Below the pieces are notes generated by a model. That model was given only the letters and a program-made list of their open reading frames with translations, made no database searches and was not told the origin of the DNA. Source: CAYIBD01 sp964361655 (GTDB taxonomy: Bacteria > Patescibacteriota > Minisyncoccia > Sungbacterales > SURF-37). From it: a stretch of 19,111 bases of DNA. Shown here piece after piece: positions 6,383 to 14,436 of this stretch (position 1 is its first letter; each line of letters starts with the position of its first letter). The translations under genes were made by a program, and so were the position numbers. The stretch spans positions 1 to 19,111 of the forward strand of contig CAYIBD010000013.1 in assembly GCA_964361655.1 (NCBI GenBank). Direction: 5' to 3'.

Positions 6383-7345
6383 CTACTCTTTAGATGTTCG
6401 GAGGCGCTCGACAATTCTTTCGGCAATGAGCTCCTCGGTCTTGGCCATGGATTCAAACGTAGCGCCTCCCAGATGCGGAACGATGATCAAGTTTCGGCGT
6501 CTCGTGGCGTAGCGAACCAAGGGGTGATGGTGGATATGGCGTCCCCGCGGATCTTCGTTCGCGAGCACGTCGAGTGCCGCACCGGCGATCCATTTCTTTT
6601 GGAGTGCTCTTAGGAGAGCCGGCTCATCGTTGATCTCGCCCCGGGCGGTGTTGATGTAGTACGCCGTTGGCTTCATCATCCTGAAGTGCCGCCGGGTTAC
6701 AAGGTTGGTCGTCTTGGATGTATGGAGGACGTGGTTGGTGACAATGTCGGCACGCTTGAAGAGGGTGTCCATGGTGACTTTCCGTGCGCCGAGGCGAGCC
6801 ATGGCGCGAGTCGAAACAAACGGATCGCAGGCGATCACCTCCATGCCAAAGGCGCGGCCGTATCGCGCCACGATTGAGCCGAGGCGCCCAAACCCGATGA
6901 TGCCGAGGGTCTTTCGGTAGAGCTCGTGTCCGTAGCATTGTTGCTTCCGCCACTTGCCCTGACGCACACCCTCATAACCGGTATGCAGGTTCCGGATGAG
7001 CATGATGGCAAGCCCGATAGTTTCTTCGGCCGTCGGGAAAATAGTTTTCAAAAACTTGGTCTCCCCGCGGAGCGAGACCACGCCGATTCCCCGGCGCTTG
7101 GCTTCGGCCATATCAATGTGATTGAGGCCGGTGGTCGAGGTGCCAATGATTTTCAAACGCGGCAGCCGATCCATGAGCGGCGCTGAAATCTTCATGCCGA
7201 GCTTAACCGCGAGGATCGTGGCGCGCTTCAAGGTCGCTGGCCGGCGTCTCGCCTCCTGCCAGGAGACAACCGGCCCCAGCGTTCGCAACGTCGCAATGGC
7301 TTGCCTCGAGTACTCTTTTGGCTCAGTGAGGATGGTGATGTGCAT
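6383..7345 (-). CDS. D-isomer-specific 2-hydroxyacid dehydrogenase
   Basis: The 320-residue NAD-dependent oxidoreductase is of the D-2-hydroxyacid dehydrogenase family (phosphoglycerate dehydrogenase-like). The nucleotide-binding motif GFGRLGS is at 151-157, with D174 at the end of the next strand (ACDPF) favouring NAD. The catalytic triad is present: R235 in NTARGE, E264 in DVLANEDP and H291 in VPHLGGAT. The length equals the short form of the family, without a C-terminal ACT domain. An insertion of basic and histidine-rich residues (RGRHIHHHP, 267-275) lies between E264 and H291. The first 22 bases overlap the upstream methyltransferase gene, indicating translational coupling. Its place in a glycan operon suggests reduction of a keto acid used as a glycan substituent, but this is inference. 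A role in serine synthesis is less likely here. Confidence 0.9.
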   Translation of the reverse strand: MHITILTEPKEYSRQAIATLRTLGPVVSWQEARRRPATLKRATILAVKLGMKISAPLMDRLPRLKIIGTSTTGLNHIDMAEAKRRGIGVVSLRGETKFLKTIFPTAEETIGLAIMLIRNLHTGYEGVRQGKWRKQQCYGHELYRKTLGIIGFGRLGSIVARYGRAFGMEVIACDPFVSTRAMARLGARKVTMDTLFKRADIVTNHVLHTSKTTNLVTRRHFRMMKPTAYYINTARGEINDEPALLRALQKKWIAGAALDVLANEDPRGRHIHHHPLVRYATRRRNLIIVPHLGGATFESMAKTEELIAERIVERLRTSKE

Positions 7346-8177
7346 ATAGTGAAGACGGACTTACCCGTTTGGAATCGCAGATTTCAAGATCGGCAAGCGA
7401 CGTAAGCGTTCGCTCCGTGCGCCGGAAGAGGGCGTATTCACTCCCCGCTTCATGAAGGATAAGGTAGTTTCCGAGGTAGCGCTTAAGCGTCTTCACCAGC
7501 GAGCGGCGGCCGTCAATATAGACGAGCGCGCCCGGCCTCAAAAACGGGAGCACGCGGATCACCTCGCCGCTCTGGAGCGAAACGAGCTCTCCCGCCCGGT
7601 ACCAGCCGGCCGGGCCGTCCACCAGGACAAAATCAAACTTGGTTTCGGGCTCGGGACGCCAGGCGTATCCGCAAAAATAGAGCCAGCGCGAGATCGCGGG
7701 GATCTGGAAGACCTCGGGGTCGGCACGGAGGAATCGGATCGGGCTCTGGAGTTCGGGCGGGATCAGGTGTTTGGCAAGCTCCAAACACTTTTGATCCTGC
7801 TCAATCGTTGTCAGGCGGCCCGCCTGCCTGCTTCGCCCAAGCTTCAGCGAGGCGAGTTGGTCGGGCAGGCCCCTGCCGAGGCGCTCGAGGGCGAGCGCCA
7901 TCGCCGCCGTGGAAAGCCCGATGCCGGTACCGAACTCGAGTATGTGCTCGGGCTGATGCCGGATGACGAGCCGGTAGAGCCGCAAGACGTCATCGGCTTC
8001 CACGCTCCACCGTGACTCTGGAGATTGCTTGAAGGTGGCGAAGATTAAAGAGAGCTCCGGATCGCGGTTAAGTTCCCGACGCAGCCAGGCCCACTCGAGC
8101 CCCGCTGCCGCACGGGCCGCGAGGCGTCCTGCCAAGCCCAAGGCGGAGATGGAGATTCGCCTGCCCCTTTGTATCAT
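7323..8177 (-). CDS. class I SAM-dependent methyltransferase
   Basis: The 284-residue product has motif I ILEFGTGIGLST (79-90), a strand-2 TTIEQD block (about 122-127), and FDFVLVDGPAGWYR (about 180-193). The last block resembles Methyltransf_24-like enzymes. A basic N-terminal helix (about 1-40) precedes the fold and is not hydrophobic enough for a clear membrane anchor. The ATG overlaps the upstream GT-B stop as ATGA (8174-8177). The 3' end extends 23 bases into the dehydrogenase gene, and the C-terminus ends in an unusual His-rich tail (AHHHPH). A sugar O-methyltransferase role is inferred from the operon. No acceptor can be identified. Confidence 0.82.
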   Translation of the reverse strand: MIQRGRRISISALGLAGRLAARAAAGLEWAWLRRELNRDPELSLIFATFKQSPESRWSVEADDVLRLYRLVIRHQPEHILEFGTGIGLSTAAMALALERLGRGLPDQLASLKLGRSRQAGRLTTIEQDQKCLELAKHLIPPELQSPIRFLRADPEVFQIPAISRWLYFCGYAWRPEPETKFDFVLVDGPAGWYRAGELVSLQSGEVIRVLPFLRPGALVYIDGRRSLVKTLKRYLGNYLILHEAGSEYALFRRTERTLTSLADLEICDSKRVSPSSLYAHHHPH

Positions 8178-9535
8178 AGGGTTGAATGCCCCCGGGGTCG
8201 AACGGCCGGATCCAGGGCTTCGAGGAGATACCGGGCCAGGCGCTCGCCGGACTTGCCGTCAAGCGGACCGCAGTATTCATCCCGCAACCGAGCGCGAGCG
8301 TCCCGATCCCGACCGGGATCTTCAAGGTACCTCTCCACGAACTTGAAAAGCTCCTCCGGACTCCTCGCGAGCTTGGCGCCGCCGGTCTCGAGGATGCGCC
8401 GCTGGTGATCATAGTCGTAGTACTGCTGGATGCTCTTGCCGTACGGCCGGCGTGTGGCATCAAAGCCAACCAGGACAACCGGCTTATCGAATACCACGGC
8501 GTCAATGATCATGGTCGAAGCCCAGGTGACCACGACATCGGCGTGGGAGATTGAATCGGCGAGATGCCTATCGGCCTCGCGATCCATGTGGACCTCGATG
8601 AAATCTGGCGAGTTGGCTGGAGCGTCAAGCACCACCCCGGTTGGGGGCTGGTAGCCGCCAAGCTCGGTCTTGCCGACGAGCGCTAGGCGCACCAGCACCT
8701 GCGCCCCTACCGTCTCCAGGGCCTTCAGGATTACCGGGGCGACGGGATCGGACTTGAGGTAGGTGTCGGATGGCGGGGTGAAGAGAACAAGCTTTTGCTT
8801 CGGGTCGAGGCCGAACCGGCGGAAGAATTCCTCTCGCGGGGTGCGCCGCTCCTCACGGTAACGCTCGTAGTGCGGGATGCCACAGATGAATACCGATTCG
8901 GCCGGCACGTCGCCGTAGCGGACGAGCTCTTCTTTCACCCCTTGGGTGTTGACCGCAATCCTCTCCGGGACGAATGCCAGGAGGGTCTTTGACGTTACGT
9001 TATCCCAGGAGCGGACCATGCCGGTAACCGCAATGCCGCGCCGCTCGCCAGCACGCATGAGTTCAACGTCATAGGGCGTATAGACGTCGGTGGCAAAGAT
9101 AAGATTGGGCTGGTAGCGGCTGATGAGGTCGCGGATGGCGTCACGCTCCGGCAGCCAGCGCGTCAGGCCTCGGAAGAGACGCCGGATGATTGGCGAGCGG
9201 CCAAGCCAGCCCACAAATCCGGAGAGGACGTACTCCAACTGGCCTCCGTCGCGTTCGAGCTTGGCCCGGCGCTGAACGCGCCTCGTGCCGGTGGCGAGGA
9301 GGTTCGTGGCCAGCACCCACCAGAGCTTGGTGATACTAACGAGCGGTACCGCGGCAACAGCAGCAACGGAGACGCTCGGTCCTCCGTACTCACGCCGGAG
9401 TATTGCGGCCCGGCTCTCTGGGGCGATGATAACAATGCGTAGATCAGGGTGAACCCGGAGGAGGTCAAAGGCATCGGTCGAAAGGATGTTCCGGGTAATA
9501 AGGCCGGTAAAACAGGTGATGAAAATCGTTTTCAT
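8174..9535 (-). CDS. GT-B-like transferase, paralogue A of three
   Basis: The 453-residue product has a two-lobed GT-B organisation. Motifs shared with the two genes at 13084 and 14433 are RSWDNVTSK (175-183), ICGIPHYERY (217-226), WASTMIIDAVVFDKPV (338-353), a tyrosine-rich QYYDYDH (371-377), GGAKLARSPEEL (385-396) and the C-terminal YLEDPGRD and GPLDGKSGERLARYLLEAL (423-441). The C-terminal half resembles CDP-glycerol glycerophosphotransferase-type and similar transferases. ATG at 9535 was chosen because paralogue B starts with the same MKTIFIT and the same 20 bases. An in-frame ATG lies two codons earlier at 9541. No ribosome-binding site is evident. There is no signal peptide, so it should act in the cytosol or at the inner membrane face. 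The likely role is glycan chain assembly, with unknown donor. Confidence 0.82.
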   Translation of the reverse strand: MKTIFITCFTGLITRNILSTDAFDLLRVHPDLRIVIIAPESRAAILRREYGGPSVSVAAVAAVPLVSITKLWWVLATNLLATGTRRVQRRAKLERDGGQLEYVLSGFVGWLGRSPIIRRLFRGLTRWLPERDAIRDLISRYQPNLIFATDVYTPYDVELMRAGERRGIAVTGMVRSWDNVTSKTLLAFVPERIAVNTQGVKEELVRYGDVPAESVFICGIPHYERYREERRTPREEFFRRFGLDPKQKLVLFTPPSDTYLKSDPVAPVILKALETVGAQVLVRLALVGKTELGGYQPPTGVVLDAPANSPDFIEVHMDREADRHLADSISHADVVVTWASTMIIDAVVFDKPVVLVGFDATRRPYGKSIQQYYDYDHQRRILETGGAKLARSPEELFKFVERYLEDPGRDRDARARLRDEYCGPLDGKSGERLARYLLEALDPAVRPRGHSTL

Positions 9536-9544
9536 GACCATGGG

Positions 9545-10381
9545 CTACTTGCAAGAACAAACCAGCATGCCCAAACGAAAATAAAACGTGCGGAGCGGGT
9601 AGGGTTCGAATTTTATGATTTTGAATCCGGCTTTTTCGACCTCGTGGATAGAGGCACAGAAGTAATCCACGGTGGCAAGATGCATGCGGTGAAAGATATT
9701 CTGGACTTCTAAGAACTCCTCCAGGAAACAGGCGTATTTAGCCGCAATCCGTCTCGCTTGCTGAAAGGCCAGGAGGTAATCGCGCGGGATCTGCTCTATG
9801 GCCTGGCAGGTAAAAACGACGTCAAAGGATTCATGAGGGAACGGGGCATTCAGCATATTGCCTTCTTGAAATTTGATATCACCCTCGTCCAGTCGCCGGC
9901 GAATCACCTCCTCTCCAAACCCCGTGATGTACCCGAGGCGCTTCATCGGCGGGTCGGCGAGAAGGGAAGTTGCGCTAACCACTCGCGGTGAGGCAAGGTC
10001 TATCCCCCGCCATATTTTAATTTCGGGATGCAGTACCCGAAGCGCCAAGAGGTTAAACCCATCTCCGCTGCCTAATTCCAAAACGCTCCGAATGTTGCCG
10101 CTCTCCCGGAGAGAAAGTTCTCGAATGATCCGACTCAAATAAGAAATTTTAAACTTGGAGGTATCGATCGACGGCAACTGGACCAGGCGGCCATTAAATT
10201 CACGGGTCACCGTTTCCGTCACAATCTCGTCGCGACTCTCTTGGGGCGTACTTCGGGCGTATTGCGCTTTCACAAACTCCTCTGTTCTCTTGAACCCAAA
10301 CTTTCTAAATATGCGGCCTAACAGCCAGCGCATGAGGATAGCACGGTATACTTTTTGCTTTTTGTATAACAACGTCCGCAT
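9545..10381 (-). CDS. class I SAM-dependent methyltransferase
   Basis: The 278-residue product has motif I VLELGSGDGFN (100-110), a strand-2 acidic residue in RGIDLA (125-130) and a post-I region EGNMLNAPFPHESFDVVFTCQAIEQIP typical of Methyltransf_11/25-type enzymes. The His of the common HVLEH block is replaced by QAIEQI. About 95 residues precede the core, starting with a strongly basic stretch (MRTLLYKKQKVYRAILMRW) that could be an amphipathic membrane-associating helix. It lies 24 bp after the previous gene and a few bases before paralogue A. This stretch of DNA looks more AT-rich than its neighbours, which may hint at separate acquisition. An O- or N-methylation role on a glycan is inferred from the neighbourhood. 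Confidence 0.83.
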   Translation of the reverse strand: MRTLLYKKQKVYRAILMRWLLGRIFRKFGFKRTEEFVKAQYARSTPQESRDEIVTETVTREFNGRLVQLPSIDTSKFKISYLSRIIRELSLRESGNIRSVLELGSGDGFNLLALRVLHPEIKIWRGIDLASPRVVSATSLLADPPMKRLGYITGFGEEVIRRRLDEGDIKFQEGNMLNAPFPHESFDVVFTCQAIEQIPRDYLLAFQQARRIAAKYACFLEEFLEVQNIFHRMHLATVDYFCASIHEVEKAGFKIIKFEPYPLRTFYFRLGMLVCSCK

Positions 10382-10405
10382 ACCGCCGTGTTTTCCGCCT
10401 TAACG

Positions 10406-11176
10406 TTACGCCGGGGCTTCTTGGGTCTCGGACTTCCGCCGCGTCACATAGACAATGTTATACGCCCAACGCGCCTCGAGCCGCTTCTGCCACGGCCGGT
10501 AGAGACCGCTCATGCGATAGGCCATCTCGCGGAGCTTGCCCTTCGGGCCGCGGAAAATCTTTGCCAGCCGCGCATGGTACTCGATCCCGATGGGCTCAAA
10601 GTAGCGAAAAATCGTCTTCTCCATCACGCCCGGCGGGAAGAGGACAATGTGATTATTCGTCCTCCGGTAGCTCTTGAAGTCGCCGTGCTCGGCAAAGTAG
10701 TCCCGGCTCGGTTTTGAGGTAAGGAAGGGTGTCGTGAATACGAAGAGACCCCCCGGCACGAGCACCCGCGCGATCTCGCGGACACAGTGGAACGGATTTT
10801 CCAGGTGCGGCAGGACGCACCACGCGGTTGCGACATCGAAACTCGCCCCCGGCCATGGCAACTGGCCATTGCTGAAGTCCACGGTGCGGAATTCGCGGAG
10901 AAACGTTCTATTCTCCGCCGCCACGTACTCATCAATGTCCACCCCGAAGAGCTCGCGGTAGTTCTCGGCGTGGAGCTGGCGCAAAAAGGTACCGCTGGCC
11001 GCACCGAGGTCAAGGATTTTCGTGGTGGCGCGACGGCCAAAGGAGCGATCGTGATAGTTGTTAAAGACGGCAATCGCGAAAAGATCGCGCACACTTTTCC
11101 CCGCGCAGTGGGTAAGAATAGCTCGCGCTTCATCGCGATTGGTACTGGTGAGTTCCTGGGGGGTGAGATAGCGCAT
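10406..11176 (-). CDS. Methyltransf_11-type SAM-dependent methyltransferase
   Basis: The 256-residue product has motif I ILDLGAASGTF (54-64), GVDIDEY (78-84), then FDVATAWCVLPHLENP (113-128) and LVPGGLFVFTTP (139-150). This is the standard order for the Methyltransf_11 fold. AAS replaces the usual CGT/CGS in motif I, a tolerated variant. The C-terminal 60 residues (LYRPWQKRLEARWAYNIVYVTRR) are basic and aromatic. The 67 bp before its ATG are the largest gap in the long operon and contain GC-rich inverted bases (11204-11220) but no T-run or clear promoter. No ribosome-binding site is evident. A role in glycan methylation is inferred from position. Confidence 0.85.
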   Translation of the reverse strand: MRYLTPQELTSTNRDEARAILTHCAGKSVRDLFAIAVFNNYHDRSFGRRATTKILDLGAASGTFLRQLHAENYRELFGVDIDEYVAAENRTFLREFRTVDFSNGQLPWPGASFDVATAWCVLPHLENPFHCVREIARVLVPGGLFVFTTPFLTSKPSRDYFAEHGDFKSYRRTNNHIVLFPPGVMEKTIFRYFEPIGIEYHARLAKIFRGPKGKLREMAYRMSGLYRPWQKRLEARWAYNIVYVTRRKSETQEAPA

Positions 11177-11243
11177 ACCCAGCGGAAAGATTGAACGAGG
11201 CCCGCGCCGCGCCCCGGCGCTCGAATGAGAGCTCGACCTGCCC

Positions 11244-12194
11244 TCACGATTGCCGCTTGAGTACGGCGAGGAACGAGGAGCAGAGCCAGGCGCCGAGCGG
11301 GGTGTAGCCCAGCGGCGCCATAAGGATCGAAAGCTTGTTATAGATTCGCGGGAATTCGGCTTCGTAGCGCGGCGGGTAGGGGTGAGCGTGCCAGTAGACC
11401 GCGTGCCGAAGGCGAAAGCCGTAACGCCGAGCCGAGGCCTCGAGCACCGCCGGGGTATGCTGGCGCCTGATCATCCCCCGCGGGTATGACGAGAAGCTCG
11501 GCCGGGCCTTTGCGAACCACGCCTTCGAACGGCAGGCCTGCCGGAGAAAGGCGTGGATGTCCCGCGATACCCGTGACTGGAGCCGCGGAATGTCGCGGAC
11601 CGAGAGCGGACTATACCGAGCTACGGCCGCGAACTCTTGAAGGAACTTTGAAAAATCATTCCGGGAAGCGAGATCGGCAGTGTAGCGGTTGGCAGAGAAT
11701 AGATTGAAGAAGCGGTTGCGGCACTCGACCAGGGCATACCCGCCGCGGACCACGCTTCGGCGGAGGAACGAGAAGAGTTCGGCATCGGTATCCAGATACT
11801 CGAGGAGCCCGAGTGCCACGGCCGCCTGATACTTCTCCCTACCAGGTCTAAAGTCAGCCAGATCGCCTACCACCAGCGTCTGGTCGGGTTTGGCGCCGAG
11901 GCCGGAAGAGATGAGGTTGGCGCGGGCCCGCCCAATCATCTCTTCGGCAATGTCGATACCGGTTACGCGCTCGCCTCGGCGGAGGAGTTCAATCACCAGT
12001 TCGCCCGTACCGCACCCGACGTCAAGCAGCCGGCCGGTGAGGCCGAGCTTGGCTATTTCGCCCAAGGCAACCTCCATCCGAACGCGGTTGGAAGGGAACT
12101 TGCGGTAGGTGCGTCGGGGATCATAGGTGCGCTCGTACCATTCGCGGGCCACCTGATTGAAGAAGCGCTTGGTTAATCGTTTTTGCTTGGTCAT
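11244..12194 (-). CDS. SAM-dependent methyltransferase with C-terminal extension
   Basis: The 316-residue product has a textbook motif I LLDVGCGTGELV (56-67), GIDIAEEMIGRAR (79-91), VVGDLADF and AAVALGLLEYL further on. About 130 residues follow the core. They are rich in Arg, Tyr and Pro (HAHPYPPRYEAEFPRIYN) and end in a moderately hydrophobic segment (YTPLGAWLCSSFLAVLKR) that might contact the membrane. Such extensions occur in methyltransferases acting on lipid-linked sugars, but the acceptor here is unknown. The ATG overlaps the deacetylase stop as ATGA (12191-12194), so translation is probably coupled. Confidence 0.87.
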   Translation of the reverse strand: MTKQKRLTKRFFNQVAREWYERTYDPRRTYRKFPSNRVRMEVALGEIAKLGLTGRLLDVGCGTGELVIELLRRGERVTGIDIAEEMIGRARANLISSGLGAKPDQTLVVGDLADFRPGREKYQAAVALGLLEYLDTDAELFSFLRRSVVRGGYALVECRNRFFNLFSANRYTADLASRNDFSKFLQEFAAVARYSPLSVRDIPRLQSRVSRDIHAFLRQACRSKAWFAKARPSFSSYPRGMIRRQHTPAVLEASARRYGFRLRHAVYWHAHPYPPRYEAEFPRIYNKLSILMAPLGYTPLGAWLCSSFLAVLKRQS

Positions 12195-13087
12195 AGTGAG
12201 GGCGTGAGGAGGGAGGGAACGTCGTTGGTATCGAAGCGGGGGATCTCGAAACGGCCATCCGCCGCGCCAACTTCGCGCGCGCCGAGCAGGTAGGCGGCGT
12301 CATAGCCGCGGTCCTCGAGAATAGCCAGGGTCTCGGCGGTGTAGCGACCGTGAGGGTAGGCGAAGGCGCGTGGCCGGTGAGCGATAATTGATCTCACGAC
12401 CTCCTCGCCCCTCGCGATTTCCTCTGATTGCAGGGCGGGCGGAAGCCGATCCAGGGCGGAGTGGCTATAGGTGTGGCTGCCGATCTCCATGCCGCTTGCG
12501 TGCATCTCGCGAAGTTGATCCGGAGAGAGAAAAAATTCTTTGGCCAGGCGAGGTTCGTCGCTAACAACCTCACGGAACACCGCCTCGAGGAAGCGCTCCC
12601 GCTCGGCCGCGGGCAACGCGATCAGCGTCTCCTTGAGATTCGCAGCGAGAACGTCGTCAAAGCGCCGATGGGGGTTCATGGCTGTGGTGCGATTGATGGG
12701 GGCCGCATCAGGGAAGAACCGCTCCAGGCGCCGGACGAGGTCATCGACTGAAAGTTCCGAGAGCAGGATGTGGAGCTTATGCGGCAACGGAATCCGTCCC
12801 TCCGAGAGCGGCAGGCCCAAAGGGAAGAAGGTCGCCGGGATCTTGGCGGCCAAGAGGAGCGGGTAGGCCACCCGATAGTGTTCGGCCAGGCCATCATCGA
12901 ACGTTAGGGCGCAGAAATTCCCCGGCCGATGGGCTTTGGCCGCGGCCACGACCTCGCCCAGGGGGACGATGGAGTAGGATGCGCCAAGCGAGCTGATTTG
13001 CTCCGTAAAGGTTTCAATCCTACAGGGATGGATGCCGCCCGAGTTAGTCGGCCGGATGTAGTGGTAGTTGACGATGACCCGCCTCAT
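12191..13087 (-). CDS. NodB-type polysaccharide deacetylase
   Basis: The 298-residue carbohydrate esterase 4 protein should remove N- or O-acetyl groups from a glycan. Catalytic motifs are present: TFDDG (62-66), with D64 as the likely base and D65 as a metal ligand, and SHTYSH (204-209), with H205 and H209 as the other metal ligands. FAYPHGRYT (about 242-250) is the downstream RxYPxG-like block. An insertion of about 90 residues (about 95-185) separates the first two motifs. There is no signal peptide (MRRVIVNYHYIRP), so unlike most secreted members it should act in the cytosol, on a nucleotide- or lipid-linked precursor. It overlaps both neighbours by 4-bp ATGA junctions. Confidence 0.92.
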   Translation of the reverse strand: MRRVIVNYHYIRPTNSGGIHPCRIETFTEQISSLGASYSIVPLGEVVAAAKAHRPGNFCALTFDDGLAEHYRVAYPLLLAAKIPATFFPLGLPLSEGRIPLPHKLHILLSELSVDDLVRRLERFFPDAAPINRTTAMNPHRRFDDVLAANLKETLIALPAAERERFLEAVFREVVSDEPRLAKEFFLSPDQLREMHASGMEIGSHTYSHSALDRLPPALQSEEIARGEEVVRSIIAHRPRAFAYPHGRYTAETLAILEDRGYDAAYLLGAREVGAADGRFEIPRFDTNDVPSLLTPSL

Positions 13088-14436
13088 AGGGCCGCCAGGA
13101 TATATTCGGCAATGCGCCGCCCCGACCTACCCTCGAGCCTGCCGCACTGTTCATGGACGAGGCGCTTGCGGCCGGCCTCATCGAGGCCGGGGTTTTCAAG
13201 GTAGCGATTAATCCAGGCCAGAAGCTCCTCCGGGCTCGAAACCACGCGGATGCCGCCGCTCGAGAGCGCCTTCTGGTAGTGGGTCATATGGTAGTACTGG
13301 ATAGGCGAAGAGGAGAGTTTTTGGATGGGCTCGAGTTCAAAATTGATGTTGATGACCGGCTTCCCGAACGCGGCCGCATCCACGGAGAGGCTCGAGGTGT
13401 AGCAGATGAGGACCGCCGCATGGGTTAGGGTATCGATGAGGCGCTGGGTATCAGCCGGGCCCATATCCCAGTCAATGCCGCGCTCAGGCGAGAAGCGGAT
13501 CCCAGGGATATCGTAGATGAGCCACGGTCGCTTTTCAATTTCTGCTCGGTCAACGACGTCATTGGGCTGGAAGCGGACCAGAAGCTCGGCATCCCTGATC
13601 GCGCCGCCGGCGATAGCCGAATGGAGGAAATCAATCATGACGCCGTCGGCCTTAGCCGAATACTTGCCATTGGGGGCGTAGACAACGAGGCGCTTAGAAG
13701 GATCGGCGCCGAGAGCGCGGCAGAATGACTCCCGCCTCGACGGCTGATGCGTGACGTAACAATCATAGTGCGGCATCCCGCCCACGAAAATTTTTTCGGC
13801 CGGCATGTCGGCGAGTTCCTCGGCCTCGTGGCGGACGATGTCATTAAACACCGCGAGGCGCCCCGGGAGAAGCCGGAGGATGGCACGGGCGGTGAGCTTA
13901 TCCCAGGAGTTGATGAAGCCAACCGAGGGGATGCCGCGCCGTAGCGCCTCGCGAAGGATAGCCACTTCAAGATCATCGAAGAGGTGAGCCAGGAATACGG
14001 CCGAGGGCTGGTGGCGCTCGAACAGCGGCCGGAGGAACGATTGGCGGACGATGTGGTAGTCGAGCCACCGCACGATCCGCCGCACGGCTCGCCGCGCAAC
14101 GAGCCGGTTCACGAGCCAATCCATGGCCGCGGCGATGTACCGCCCGGTCTCATCGCGCCGCATGCGACGGCGGAGATCGAATGTTTCGTTCGCGATCAGC
14201 TTAAACTTGAGCGCGCTAAAGAAGCGCTCACTCGGCGAGGCGGGGCAGATCGGAAGCACCTCGTAGGATGCCCGCTCGTGGTGGAACTCTCGCTCGTAAA
14301 AGACCTTCTTCTCTTGGGAGTTCACCAAGAGGACGAGCCGGAGGTCCGGCTCGGCGATGAGGCGACGGTAGATGTCAGTGCGGAGGATGTTCTTGGCCTC
14401 AACGCCCTGGAGGATAGTGATGAAAATCGTTTTCAT
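13084..14436 (-). CDS. GT-B-like transferase, paralogue B of three
   Basis: This 450-residue relative of the genes at 8174 and 14433 shows the shared blocks NSWDKLTARA (176-185), VGGMPHYDCY (218-227), VVYAPNGKYS (251-260), LLVRFQPND (285-293), YTSSLSVDAAAFGKPV (346-361), SGGIRVVSSPEEL (393-405) and the CGRLEGRSGRRIAEYILAAL tail (431-450). The RFQPND block corresponds to RLHPND in paralogue C. The first 20 coding bases are identical to those of paralogue A. No membrane segment is seen, though the middle (115-140) is strongly basic and could bind the inner membrane face. It overlaps both neighbours by four bases. A glycosyl- or phosphoglycosyl-type transferase is inferred. Donor and linkage are unknown. 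Confidence 0.82.
   Translation of the reverse strand: MKTIFITILQGVEAKNILRTDIYRRLIAEPDLRLVLLVNSQEKKVFYEREFHHERASYEVLPICPASPSERFFSALKFKLIANETFDLRRRMRRDETGRYIAAAMDWLVNRLVARRAVRRIVRWLDYHIVRQSFLRPLFERHQPSAVFLAHLFDDLEVAILREALRRGIPSVGFINSWDKLTARAILRLLPGRLAVFNDIVRHEAEELADMPAEKIFVGGMPHYDCYVTHQPSRRESFCRALGADPSKRLVVYAPNGKYSAKADGVMIDFLHSAIAGGAIRDAELLVRFQPNDVVDRAEIEKRPWLIYDIPGIRFSPERGIDWDMGPADTQRLIDTLTHAAVLICYTSSLSVDAAAFGKPVININFELEPIQKLSSSPIQYYHMTHYQKALSSGGIRVVSSPEELLAWINRYLENPGLDEAGRKRLVHEQCGRLEGRSGRRIAEYILAAL

Noticed and set aside
7452..8015. Plus-strand open frame opposite the 7323-8177 methyltransferase
   Set aside because: It opposes a frame with intact SAM motifs and has no ribosome-binding site or recognisable domain.
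11177..11243. Terminator or internal promoter in the 67-bp gap of the long operon
   Set aside because: The GC-rich inverted bases at 11204-11220 have no T-run, and no convincing -35/-10 pair was found.
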